Part shown: one piece after another, positions 8,608 to 16,687 of the stretch
Layout of the letters: each line of letters starts with the position of its first letter
Position numbering within the stretch: position 1 is the stretch's first letter
Source of the DNA: Lactococcus petauri
GTDB lineage: Bacteria; Bacillota; Bacilli; Lactobacillales; Streptococcaceae
DNA length: 64,000 nucleotides
Direction of reading: 5' to 3'
Assembly (NCBI RefSeq): GCF_002154895.1
Contig: NZ_MUIZ01000004.1
Location: 62,001 to 126,000 of the forward strand
Notes under the pieces: generated by a model
What the model saw: only the letters and a program-made list of their open reading frames with translations
Told to the model about the DNA's origin: nothing
The model's database searches: none
Made by a program: the position numbers and the translations under genes

Positions 8608-8631
8608 TTTTGTTCCTTTCATATTTTTTTA

Positions 8632-8660
8632 ATCATAGCAAAATGAAAATCTTTTGTAAA
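8632..8660 (-). promoter_or_regulatory. Sortase promoter
   Basis: On the minus strand TTTACA and an extended TGC-TATGAT -10 are spaced by 17 bp, just upstream of the sortase start. Confidence 0.6.
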
Positions 8661-8909
8661 TATCCTCTTTTATTTTGAATTTGAATGCAGTATTTTTTCA
8701 AAGATATAGAAGTTGTAATCCTTTGATTTATAAGGGATTAGAGCATTATTTTTTATTTTTTTTTGTTGAAAAAATATAAAAGAAAAAAGACAGTAAAATA
8801 AGATTGACTTAAGAACAAGCCATGTGATTAAATAAGAGTGTGGTTTGAAGTGAGTGACGTCTAACTTCATGACCTCAAATTAAACAAAGCTAAAAGAGTT
8901 GGAGGTGAA
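8661..8909. other. AT-rich divergent intergenic region
   Basis: The rest of the roughly 300-bp gap between the divergent sortase and the IPNAG protein gene has no supported gene. A possible plus-strand promoter is TTGACT (8804-8809) with an extended TGA-TTAAAT (8825-8833), spacing 18. Otherwise only A/T runs are seen. Confidence 0.45.
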
Positions 8910-9245
8910 ATGTTAAAGAAAATTTTATGTGTTATTATTCTCCTGACGGTTACAGGTTCTCTGGGGGCTCAAGCTCAAGCAGAAGATGTGACATACAGCA
9001 ATCGTGACAGTATCGGCTTTGTCGGGGAATATGATTTTAAGGATCAACAGAAAGATAACCAAGATAAAAATAACGGTTTAACTTCATCTGAAAATAGACA
9101 AATTGGAAATACAATTCCCAATGCTGGGGATTCAAACTCTTTGCCCTATCTCGTGTTCTCTGCTCTAGGAGGACTGCTCATCATACTTAGTACAAGAAGT
9201 ATAATCAAAAATAATTACCAACATAACTTAGAAAAAAAGATCTAG
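8910..9245 (+). CDS. Short cell-wall protein with non-canonical IPNAG sorting signal
   Basis: This 111-residue protein has the layout of the small LPxTG protein found in many WxL clusters. It has a signal peptide (1-24), a short mature domain starting VTYSNRDSIGFVGEY, a hydrophilic linker, a sorting-like motif IPNAGD (about 69-74), a hydrophobic helix and a basic tail. The usual LPxTG is replaced by IPNAG, so Leu and Thr of the consensus are changed. The YS...GFVG opening also occurs in the neighbouring WxL proteins, suggesting a shared interaction strand. GGAGG precedes the start. It heads the second WxL operon and faces the sortase gene, which may be its dedicated enzyme (inference). Confidence 0.75.
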   Translation: MLKKILCVIILLTVTGSLGAQAQAEDVTYSNRDSIGFVGEYDFKDQQKDNQDKNNGLTSSENRQIGNTIPNAGDSNSLPYLVFSALGGLLIILSTRSIIKNNYQHNLEKKI

Positions 9246-9270
9246 AAAGATTTTAGTAGGCGTACAAATT

Positions 9271-10092
9271 ATGAACAAAATTATATTGAAATCAACTGCC
9301 ACATTAGCTACTTTGATGGCTATTGCTCCAATCGCTGCCACATCAGTATTTGCGGCAGATGCAAACTATTCTACTCCAGGAGATGTAGAATTTGTCACAG
9401 GCGATACAGGTACAAAACCTGTGGACCCCGAAAATCCAGGAGCAACAGTAGATCCAGAAAACCCAGATCCAAATATTCCAGTATTGCCACCTGTAGAAGT
9501 AACAAAAGGTTTGAGCTTGGACTTTGCATCAAGTCTTTCATTTGGACAACAAAAAATTAGTTCAACAGATGAAATTTACTATGCCCATGGACAGAAGGTT
9601 CTTGACGGAAGCGGTACGGTCAGTGGTATTGTTCCAAACTACGCTCAAGTAACTGATGTACGGGGAACTTTTGCAGGATGGACACTCTCTGTAGCGACAG
9701 ATGGACAATTCAGAGAAAAAGGTACAGATATGACTGCAACACCTGAAGCGAGCGCTCCTCTTGGAACATACTTGACTGGTGCACAACTTAAGTTCAGTAA
9801 AGGTGTGTCAAACGGAACAGTTACTGGGGCAAAGCCTTCAAATGTTAATGCTTCAACATTCGCTTTAAGTACTTCAGATCAAGTAATCATGTCAGCTAAG
9901 GCTAATGAAGGTATGGGAACTTGGACCTATGCATTAGGAGCTACAGCGGATTATGATGCATCTGCAACAGCAAAAGATGCCGTTGCTACTCAATCACCAA
10001 TCACACTAACTGTTCCGGGAAGTACAGCTAAAAAAGCTTCAGGCTATACAACAAACCTTATCTGGAAACTTTCGGATACACCAGGAAACTAA
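9271..10092 (+). CDS. WxL domain surface protein (2)
   Basis: This 273-residue secreted protein has a signal peptide ending near VFAAD (residue 30) and the YSTPGDVEFVTG strand also seen in neighbours. A Pro/Asp-rich linker (about 48-75, repeats of DPENP) leads to the LSLDFASSLSFG block, the distal WxL motif at Trp137 (GWTL) and the proximal motif at Trp265 (IWKL) before the C-terminal SDTPGN. The middle is Ala/Thr/Ser-rich. The ribosome binding site (GTAGG, 10 bases away) is weak, so translation may depend on the upstream gene. The family role is non-covalent cell-wall attachment. Confidence 0.9.
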   Translation: MNKIILKSTATLATLMAIAPIAATSVFAADANYSTPGDVEFVTGDTGTKPVDPENPGATVDPENPDPNIPVLPPVEVTKGLSLDFASSLSFGQQKISSTDEIYYAHGQKVLDGSGTVSGIVPNYAQVTDVRGTFAGWTLSVATDGQFREKGTDMTATPEASAPLGTYLTGAQLKFSKGVSNGTVTGAKPSNVNASTFALSTSDQVIMSAKANEGMGTWTYALGATADYDASATAKDAVATQSPITLTVPGSTAKKASGYTTNLIWKLSDTPGN

Positions 10093-10118
10093 AAACTGGT
10101 TGATGAAAGGCAGGTAGA

Positions 10119-10904
10119 ATGAAAAAAGAACTCGTATATAGTACAAGCTTGATTCTGGCTGCAATAGTCTGCGCTATTTCTTCAGAAAGTATTACAGCTG
10201 AATCTGTAAATTACTCATCGTTTGGTCAAGTTGGTTTTGTTGCTGGAAACGAGATAACGCCTCCTGTCAGTCCAGGACCAGAAGAACCAGGAAAGCCCGT
10301 TTCTCCTGTATGGCCTGGAGGAGTTACGCCTCCACCCGGAACACCGGGGCCTCTATCCATAGATTATGCTTCATCGTTTGATTTTGGAATTAATAATATT
10401 TCCACTCAAGATAAAATCTACTATGCAAAGTCGCAAAAGTATGCAGATTCCACATTGGAAACACCAAATTATATCCAAATTACCGATAATCGCGGAACGA
10501 CAGCGGGATGGACTTTAAAAGTTCGAGAAGTAGCCCAATTTCACCAAGAAAATACAGCTGCAAAACATCCAGTTTTAGAAGGCGCAATGCTTTCTTTAGT
10601 GAATCCCAAAACAGTTTCCTTGAACGAGGATACACCGCCAACTGCACAAAAAGTGCTTGATCTTGTTCCTGAAAAAGAAACAGTAGTGGCAACAGCCGTA
10701 AAAGGTGCTGGTGCCGGTACATGGATTATACGATGGGGCAGTGAACTTGTAGCGCAAGATACACTGAACCAAGCGGAACAACGTGTAAAAGAGAACTTTA
10801 GTAAGGATGTTCAGCTTTTTGTTCCGGGAAAAACGGTTAAGGATGCGGCTTCTTACACCACACAACTGAATTGGATTCTTTCTGAACTTCCTCAGAATGG
10901 ATGA
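10119..10904 (+). CDS. WxL domain surface protein (3)
   Basis: This 261-residue secreted protein has a signal peptide (1-27), the VNYSSFGQVGFVAG strand, and a Pro/Gly-rich linker (about 46-78). These are followed by LSIDYASSFDFG, distal Trp131 (GWTLKV) and proximal Trp252 (NWILSEL). It is the closest relative in the window of the protein at 6672-7346 (shared ITDNRGT, GAGTWIIRWG and WILSELP), so the two probably arose by duplication. The Pro-rich linker is missing from that paralogue. The ribosome binding site is AAAGGCAGG. Part of the operon running from 8910. Confidence 0.9.
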   Translation: MKKELVYSTSLILAAIVCAISSESITAESVNYSSFGQVGFVAGNEITPPVSPGPEEPGKPVSPVWPGGVTPPPGTPGPLSIDYASSFDFGINNISTQDKIYYAKSQKYADSTLETPNYIQITDNRGTTAGWTLKVREVAQFHQENTAAKHPVLEGAMLSLVNPKTVSLNEDTPPTAQKVLDLVPEKETVVATAVKGAGAGTWIIRWGSELVAQDTLNQAEQRVKENFSKDVQLFVPGKTVKDAASYTTQLNWILSELPQNG

Positions 10905-10939
10905 AATCATACAAAAATAAAGAATAAGGAAAAATAAAA

Positions 10940-11653
10940 ATGAAAACTAAAAAGATTATTTCTCTCGCAGCACTTGCTCTAATTGCTTCATCTACTGGAG
11001 CATCAACAGTCTTTGCGGCTGACGGCGGAGTATATAGCTCTGACAGTACAATTACTTATACTCCGGCAAGTGGCCCAACTGATCCAGTTGATCCAGGTAA
11101 CCCAGGAATTACAGTTGATCCTGAAGGCCCAAAAAACCCTGGTACCGATGGTCCTCTCTCAATTGATTATGCGTCGAATTTTAATTTTGGTACGCAAGAA
11201 ATCACTTCTGCTGATAAAACATATTTTGCAGCAGCAACAACACTCACGGATAAAACAACACGTCCAAACTGGGTCCAAGTTACAGATAATCGTGGAACAC
11301 TTGCTGGTTGGTCCCTTTCTCTTCAAGCCTCAGAATTCACAAACGGAAAAACAGGTACAGGTTCTGTATTGAGTGGTGCTACTTTGAAACTTGAAAATGG
11401 TCATATTGTTTCAGCTTCCGATGCAGCAGCAGACCAATCGGTAGCTTCTGTAACCTTAACACCTGGAACTTCATCAGGAACAATCCTTGGCGCTACTGCC
11501 GGTAAAGGGGCAGGGACAAACTTACTTGTGTGGGGAGATGATACAACTAAGGCTTCTTCTGTTTCATTAGCAGTCCCAGGTAAAACAACAAAATTAGCTG
11601 ATACTTATAAATCAACCCTAACGTGGACATTGACAGATACTCCAGCAAATTAA
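10940..11653 (+). CDS. WxL domain surface protein (4)
   Basis: This 237-residue protein has a signal peptide ending near VFAAD, the VYSSDSTITY strand and a Pro/Gly/Asp linker (about 44-70). It then has LSIDYASNFNFG, the distal motif at Trp124 (GWSL) and the proximal motif at Trp229 (LTWTLTDTPAN). It resembles protein 2 in its Ala/Ser/Thr-rich core. It is followed by a 190-bp gap with a strong hairpin that separates the WxL block from the DUF916 gene, so stoichiometry of the two parts may be set there. Confidence 0.9.
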   Translation: MKTKKIISLAALALIASSTGASTVFAADGGVYSSDSTITYTPASGPTDPVDPGNPGITVDPEGPKNPGTDGPLSIDYASNFNFGTQEITSADKTYFAAATTLTDKTTRPNWVQVTDNRGTLAGWSLSLQASEFTNGKTGTGSVLSGATLKLENGHIVSASDAAADQSVASVTLTPGTSSGTILGATAGKGAGTNLLVWGDDTTKASSVSLAVPGKTTKLADTYKSTLTWTLTDTPAN

Positions 11654-11666
11654 GTTCTTTAACTTT

Positions 11667-11738
11667 ATGAGCAGCTTTTATGTGAAAGCACAAAAGGAAG
11701 ATACATATCAAGTAAAGGCGAAACTCACAGCATTGTAA
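11667..11738 (+). pseudogene. Possible remnant of a WxL-protein C-terminus
   Basis: A 23-codon frame ends DTYQVKAKLTAL. This resembles the last strand of neighbouring proteins (DTYKSTLTWTL, GAYQATLTNTL) but lacks the tryptophan and has no ribosome binding site. It may be a decayed tail of a lost paralogue. The evidence is weak. Confidence 0.25.
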
Positions 11739-11754
11739 ATTTTTCAAAGAATTA

Positions 11755-11782
11755 TATTTCCCTCTCGCAAGAGAGGGAAATA
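11755..11782 (+). other. Intercistronic hairpin with GCAA tetraloop
   Basis: A perfect 12-bp stem (11755-11766 with 11771-11782) is closed by a GNRA-type GCAA loop. No T run follows, so it is not a typical terminator. It lies about 60 bp before the DUF916 gene and could stabilise the upstream mRNA or mark a processing site. Confidence 0.6.
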
Positions 11783-11842
11783 AGGCATTATTTATAAAAT
11801 TATTATTTATCTTCAAAATATCATAATCGAGGTTATACAAAA

Positions 11843-12973
11843 ATGAAAAACTTAAAAAAATGGGTCGCTCTTACAGTTGCACTAACAGGAATGGTTGCCT
11901 TTGGGAAACCAGCTTTTGCCAATCAGTTTAACTTTAGCGTGAAAGCAATTCTTCCGGAAAATCAGGCAAGTAAGGCATCATATTTCGATATTCTTATGGC
12001 ACCAGGGCAAGAACAGACACTTTCTGTAGAATTGAGCAATTCAACGGACAAAACAGTTACTGTTGAGCAAGGTTTAGCAAGTGCAACTACCAATCTAAAC
12101 GGGGTCGTAGAATATTCGCCAAATAAAATCAAGCCCGATGCTTCATTAAAATATAATATGAAGGACTATGTCAAACTTGATCAAGAAATTGTCCTAGCTC
12201 CCAAAACGACTAAAACTGTAAAAATCAATGCGAAGATGCCCAATTCAGCTTTTAAAGGCTATATGGCTGGCGGATTGACTTATAAGGAAAAGTCAAGTGA
12301 GGACAAAACAACAGACACTAAGGGAATTAGTATTCAAAATGAATATGCTTATGTAGTTGCACTTTTAATGAGTCAATCTCAAGATAAAGTAAAACCAGAT
12401 TTGAAACTGACAAAGGTTTCTCCTGATCAAGTCAACTATCGTAATGTCATCAATGCTAACTTGCAAAACCCAACAATGGGCTATCTCAATCAAATGCAGT
12501 TATCCGCAACAGTTAAGGGACTGGATAATCCGAAGATTGAGTATAAATCAAGCAAAGAAATGATGCAGATGGCGCCAAATTCTAACTTTGACTATCCTAT
12601 TTCTCTAAATGGTGAGAAATTACAAGCAGGAAAATATCAAATCAAAATGCTAGTACATGGTCAAAAAGACGAGAACGGCAAATATCTTGTTAAAGACGAT
12701 AAAGGAAATGAAACAAGATATAGATATGAATGGACTTTCACAAAAGATTTCGAAATCGCAGCGGACAAAGCGCGTGAGCTTAATAAAAAAGATGTGACCA
12801 TAAAAGAAGATAATTCTTGGATGAAATGGTTAATCCTTGCCTTGATTCTCTTACTTTTGATCTTTATCCTCTTCTTTATCCTTTGGAAACGTCGTAAGAA
12901 AGAAGAAGATGAAAAAGCAGCTCGTATTGCTGAGCTTGAGCAAAAATTAAATGAAAAAGAAAATAATAACTAA
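11843..12973 (+). CDS. DUF916/DUF3324 WxL-partner membrane protein
   Basis: This 376-residue protein has a signal peptide (1-26), an N-terminal immunoglobulin-like DUF916 domain (about 28-155) and a DUF3324 domain (about 160-310, with VNYRNVINANLQNP). It ends with one transmembrane helix (about 327-350) and a charged cytoplasmic tail rich in Lys and Glu. This family is encoded with WxL proteins throughout the Firmicutes and links the WxL domain and peptidoglycan to the membrane. The start has a modest GAGG about ten bases upstream. It is intact, unlike the paralogue that follows, so it is probably the working anchor of the locus. Confidence 0.88.
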   Translation: MKNLKKWVALTVALTGMVAFGKPAFANQFNFSVKAILPENQASKASYFDILMAPGQEQTLSVELSNSTDKTVTVEQGLASATTNLNGVVEYSPNKIKPDASLKYNMKDYVKLDQEIVLAPKTTKTVKINAKMPNSAFKGYMAGGLTYKEKSSEDKTTDTKGISIQNEYAYVVALLMSQSQDKVKPDLKLTKVSPDQVNYRNVINANLQNPTMGYLNQMQLSATVKGLDNPKIEYKSSKEMMQMAPNSNFDYPISLNGEKLQAGKYQIKMLVHGQKDENGKYLVKDDKGNETRYRYEWTFTKDFEIAADKARELNKKDVTIKEDNSWMKWLILALILLLLIFILFFILWKRRKKEEDEKAARIAELEQKLNEKENNN

Positions 12974-13036
12974 AAAATCTTGGCAGTTTTTGATGCTTGA
13001 TAGTCTAGTTGGGATGTAAGAAGAGAGGTGAAATAA

Positions 13037-14066
13037 ATGCAAAAAAAAATCATCACACATTCACTTTTGTTTTTTGTAATATTTCTATGCGTGATAACAA
13101 GTGGAAAAAATGTCCTTGCTCAAGATATTGGTGGTGCAGATTTTTCTGCCCGCCCGATACTTGAAAAACATCAGACAAATGATAAGACAGGCTACTGGTG
13201 GCTTGATGTCCAACCTGGCGAAGAAATTAATTTAGAAATTCAGATAAATAATGGCAAGCAGAAAAATACTTTTGACATTACTTCAAATCAAGCTGTTACC
13301 AATCCTAACTTCGTGATAGACTATAGTTTAAAAAAAGAGGAAGCTCATAAGTATCTCTCTAATACGAAACTGTTCGATTTTTATAATAATGTATTCATTG
13401 GTGATAGTAAGAAACCTGGCAGTAAAACCATTGTTTTACAAGCGGGAGAATCTAAGAAAATACCAATCAAAATTAAGATCCCTGATTCTTGGAAGAACAA
13501 TATTTCGATAGGAGGAATCAATGTTACCCGCCGGGCCACAGAGGAAGAGAAAGGGCAAAGTTTAGTGAATATTTATAGCTCAGCTTTTGCGTTGATTCTT
13601 CAATCGGGCAGGCAAGACGATTCCTTTTCAGTTTCCTTATCTGCAGCTGATTTGAAAACGGATGAACAATCTATTCGGCTTCAAAATTACAAAGATACTC
13701 TGCAAGAAAAAACAAAACTTCAGGCAACGATAAAAGATCAAAAAGGCATATTATACTCAAGTTTAGATTATAGCTCAGGAACAATTGTTCCCTATGCCAA
13801 AATTGACTTACCGCTAAATGTAAAAAAAAGAATTAAAAAAAGGTAATGAGTATGAACTGAGTATCAAGGCGACCAAAGAAGATAAAACTTTAAAGGAGAC
13901 CTACCTTCTCAAAGTTGACGATAAAGGAAAGGTCCAGGTTACATCAGAGCTTACACCGCAAAAAAATAAAAGCTTTCCATTAATAATGCTTAGTCTAGCT
14001 GCTTTAGTAATAGGAGGAGCAGGAATAATAATTTATGTAACAAAGAAAAGAAAGGTAAAAAAATGA
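13037..14066 (+). pseudogene. Second DUF916/DUF3324 protein, frameshifted at an A8 tract
   Basis: The first frame (13037-13846) gives 269 residues: signal peptide, DUF916 domain and most of DUF3324, ending at a TAA soon after a run of eight A (13822-13829). The +1 frame continues without a stop from that point to a TGA at 14064-14066. It encodes the missing end (GNEYELSIKATKED, then a transmembrane helix with LIMLSLAALVIGG, then KKRK). Removing one A restores a 342-residue protein with normal domain order. Explanations are a true mutation, slippage-based on/off switching, transcriptional slippage, or a sequencing error. The restored stop overlaps the next ATG, as expected for a translationally coupled operon. 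Confidence 0.85.
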
Positions 14067-14632
14067 AAGGGAAAATGAGAATCCTCATCCTAATGTCCTT
14101 GATGGCTAGTGCTATTTGTCAACAACACAGTACTAAGGCAGATACAGAGATAGATAAGGATAATGGCACTGCAAATACCTATATTACTGTTACTGCACCC
14201 ACAACTGATAATCTCTACCTTACACAAGCTCCAGACTTTAACTTTGCAAATACGGAAGCTTCTACAAAAGGTTCTATAACGACAGGAGGTACAGTTCCTT
14301 ATAGTATAGTTAATATCACGGGGAATGCAAACGGATATAATTTGCAACAGAAAATTAGTGATTTCACAGGAACTATTGATGGTCAAGCAACAACGTTACC
14401 ACTAAAATTCTTCAAAATAACTGTTGCTGACAATGCTTCAGGTACGATAAAAGGGAGTAATGCGGTCAACATTTTGGGACAAGCAGGACGTGTTTTGACG
14501 GGGCAAACAAATGCTCAAGGAAACCAAAGCAGTGGAGCTGCAACTGCTGAAATTCAGTTGGATCCAACTCAAACCATAAAACCCGGTGCTTACCAAGCTA
14601 CACTTACTAATACACTCGTACAAGGTTTATAA
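14063..14632 (+). CDS. WxL-like secreted protein lacking both tryptophans
   Basis: This 189-residue protein has a signal peptide (1-26), then a beta-rich domain that follows the WxL layout block by block but lacks the signature residues. PDFNFAN stands for the FDFG block. NGYNL with Tyr92 replaces GWTL. The C-terminal YQATLTNTL has Asn183 where the proximal Trp is expected. The length matches a minimal WxL domain. Its ATG overlaps the (restored) stop of the preceding DUF916 gene, so it is translated with it. Whether it still binds wall or instead packs against the DUF916 partner is unknown. Confidence 0.7.
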   Translation: MKGKMRILILMSLMASAICQQHSTKADTEIDKDNGTANTYITVTAPTTDNLYLTQAPDFNFANTEASTKGSITTGGTVPYSIVNITGNANGYNLQQKISDFTGTIDGQATTLPLKFFKITVADNASGTIKGSNAVNILGQAGRVLTGQTNAQGNQSSGAATAEIQLDPTQTIKPGAYQATLTNTLVQGL

Positions 14633-14644
14633 GGAAATAATTTT

Positions 14645-16672
14645 ATGAAAATAAATAAAAAATATATCACTCCACTCTTGATAGCGGGTACGCTTTTGAC
14701 CTTAACAGTAGTAGGAGAAAAGGCAGACGCGGCAGTATTGACGGGCAATGTGGATACTTCTGGTGCAGTTACAGGGACGGCAGGTGCAACATATTACAGT
14801 ACGAATAGCTGGAAGGATATGCTGGATACCTATCAGTCTGTCAATCCAACGGCTGCTTCCAATAATACGATTTATTTTGATGTTGTTGGGGATGTAGCAG
14901 GTGATACAAGCATTGGCGGTACCGGTTATTCAAGTACAACCAATACAAATAATGGAGTTTCAATTGTTGAAGGTAAAAGTCTATCTATTAATGGTAATGG
15001 TCATATGCTCTATTTAGACACTGATACAAATTATACAACAGCGGGCTCAGGATCAGGTGCTGGTGGAGGAACTATTCGCGGCCCATTTCGTGTCCCTAAT
15101 GCTGGTGTAAGTAGTTCTACAACCTTAGCAGTTAAAAATGCCAGTATAACCAACAATATTACCGGTGGTATATTTCAATCAGTCGGTACAGGAGGATCCG
15201 CTCCAACCTTTGTTTATGAAGATGTGACAGTTACAAATGGAGCACCACGCGCAGCAGCTCAACCAATCCGAAATGACAATGGAAAAATACTGTTCTATGG
15301 AACCAATACTTTTAATATTCAACAAGATAATAATATGACTTCAGTAGGACTAACGGGAGCTGATAACCAAGGTGAATGGATTCAAGGTGGAAAATGGGTT
15401 GAAGTTGTCACGGGAACGACAACCCTAAACCAAAACTGGGGATTTGATCAACCTTATTATACATATTATAATAACTCACATACCATGAAAGTGGATGATA
15501 GTGCCCAACTTGTTTGGAATTTAAACGATACTTATTGTATGTATTATGATGACGGGAACAGTGGTCCAATGGTGTGGGACATTGGTAATAATGCTGCTTT
15601 CGATATAAAAGGGACAGCTGCTACTGCTGCAAGGTATAGTGGTGGGTGGTTCTACGCTGTTGCTAATAATTCTTGGACGGTAAATATCGGCAATAACGGG
15701 AGATTGGCCGTAACAACGGGTGGTGGCCGCATTAATGTTAATGGTTTTACAGGGACCGGTGTTGTCAAATGGAATGTTGGTCAAAATGCAACTTTACTTT
15801 TGAACAATTTAAAAACTTCTGGTAGTCTAGTTTATGGAAATCCTGGAACTGGCAGTGGTATAACGTTAGATGATCCTAAAGTAGTGACCCTAAATACCCT
15901 AGGAGGATCAGTTTTTGATCCGACTGTGAATTCGAGTAACAATTTTCCTATAACGATAGCAGGAAATGGATTAAGGACTCATACATCAACTACAGCAGCT
16001 GTATTTGATGCAAGTCTCCCAGATCTGGTTACACCTAACCAAAATAACCTAAGTACGGGTGATATCTGGTACAGACAAAACACAGGAACAATTACTGGCT
16101 TAGGTGCTAATGCCAGTTCTAATTTGGTACCTAATAATTATTCTAGTGCCGATTTAACAGGGATGAAAACTGCCAAATATATATCTTGGTATCAGCCAAT
16201 AGGCTTCTGGATGGATGCAGCTAAATCATCCATGGCAAGAAGTTTTAATATCTCTTTAAATCCAAATGATAGCAATGGTACACCAGCTGATAGCTCTTGG
16301 TCAAATTTAATCAATGGAAATGAGACACAAACATTGGTAGTAGGGGATGATCGAGGACAAGCGCCAAACTTTAATCTTTCGGTAACAATGATGCAAAATA
16401 ATTTTGCAGATAATATCGACTATTATTGGAGTAATCCTGCCAACCCAGCTGATAACAAAACTTTAGGTACGGGCTTGGCTGTGTCTATCGCCTCAGTAAC
16501 TTCAGATACAAGTTTACCTTCTTTTATTTCAATGGCGAATGCAGGGCAAAATTACACATTGACTGCTCCACAAACTTCGGGAATAAAAATTAAAGCTAAA
16601 AATACACTACTGACACAAACAGGAACACCATCTGGTATCTTTAAATATACCATCGCAGATGGACCAGCATAG
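14645..16672 (+). CDS. Large secreted protein, beta-helix-like with divergent WxL-like tail
   Basis: This 675-residue protein has a signal peptide (1-29) and is rich in Asn, Gly, Thr and Ser. Residues about 50-400 show repeated short strands with polar turns (for example NNGVSIVEGKSLSINGNG, VKNASITNN, WTVNIGNNGRL). This is the style of pectate-lyase-like adhesive domains annotated in large WxL-cluster proteins. The C-terminal 150 residues look like a WxL-type domain without tryptophan: VGDDRG followed by NFNL at Phe576, and KYTIADGPA at the end in place of LTWTLSDTPGN. It lies 12 bp after the small tryptophan-less protein, so the two may act together as an adhesin and partner. Confidence 0.7.
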   Translation: MKINKKYITPLLIAGTLLTLTVVGEKADAAVLTGNVDTSGAVTGTAGATYYSTNSWKDMLDTYQSVNPTAASNNTIYFDVVGDVAGDTSIGGTGYSSTTNTNNGVSIVEGKSLSINGNGHMLYLDTDTNYTTAGSGSGAGGGTIRGPFRVPNAGVSSSTTLAVKNASITNNITGGIFQSVGTGGSAPTFVYEDVTVTNGAPRAAAQPIRNDNGKILFYGTNTFNIQQDNNMTSVGLTGADNQGEWIQGGKWVEVVTGTTTLNQNWGFDQPYYTYYNNSHTMKVDDSAQLVWNLNDTYCMYYDDGNSGPMVWDIGNNAAFDIKGTAATAARYSGGWFYAVANNSWTVNIGNNGRLAVTTGGGRINVNGFTGTGVVKWNVGQNATLLLNNLKTSGSLVYGNPGTGSGITLDDPKVVTLNTLGGSVFDPTVNSSNNFPITIAGNGLRTHTSTTAAVFDASLPDLVTPNQNNLSTGDIWYRQNTGTITGLGANASSNLVPNNYSSADLTGMKTAKYISWYQPIGFWMDAAKSSMARSFNISLNPNDSNGTPADSSWSNLINGNETQTLVVGDDRGQAPNFNLSVTMMQNNFADNIDYYWSNPANPADNKTLGTGLAVSIASVTSDTSLPSFISMANAGQNYTLTAPQTSGIKIKAKNTLLTQTGTPSGIFKYTIADGPA

Positions 16673-16687
16673 GAGGAGAGGAGAAAA

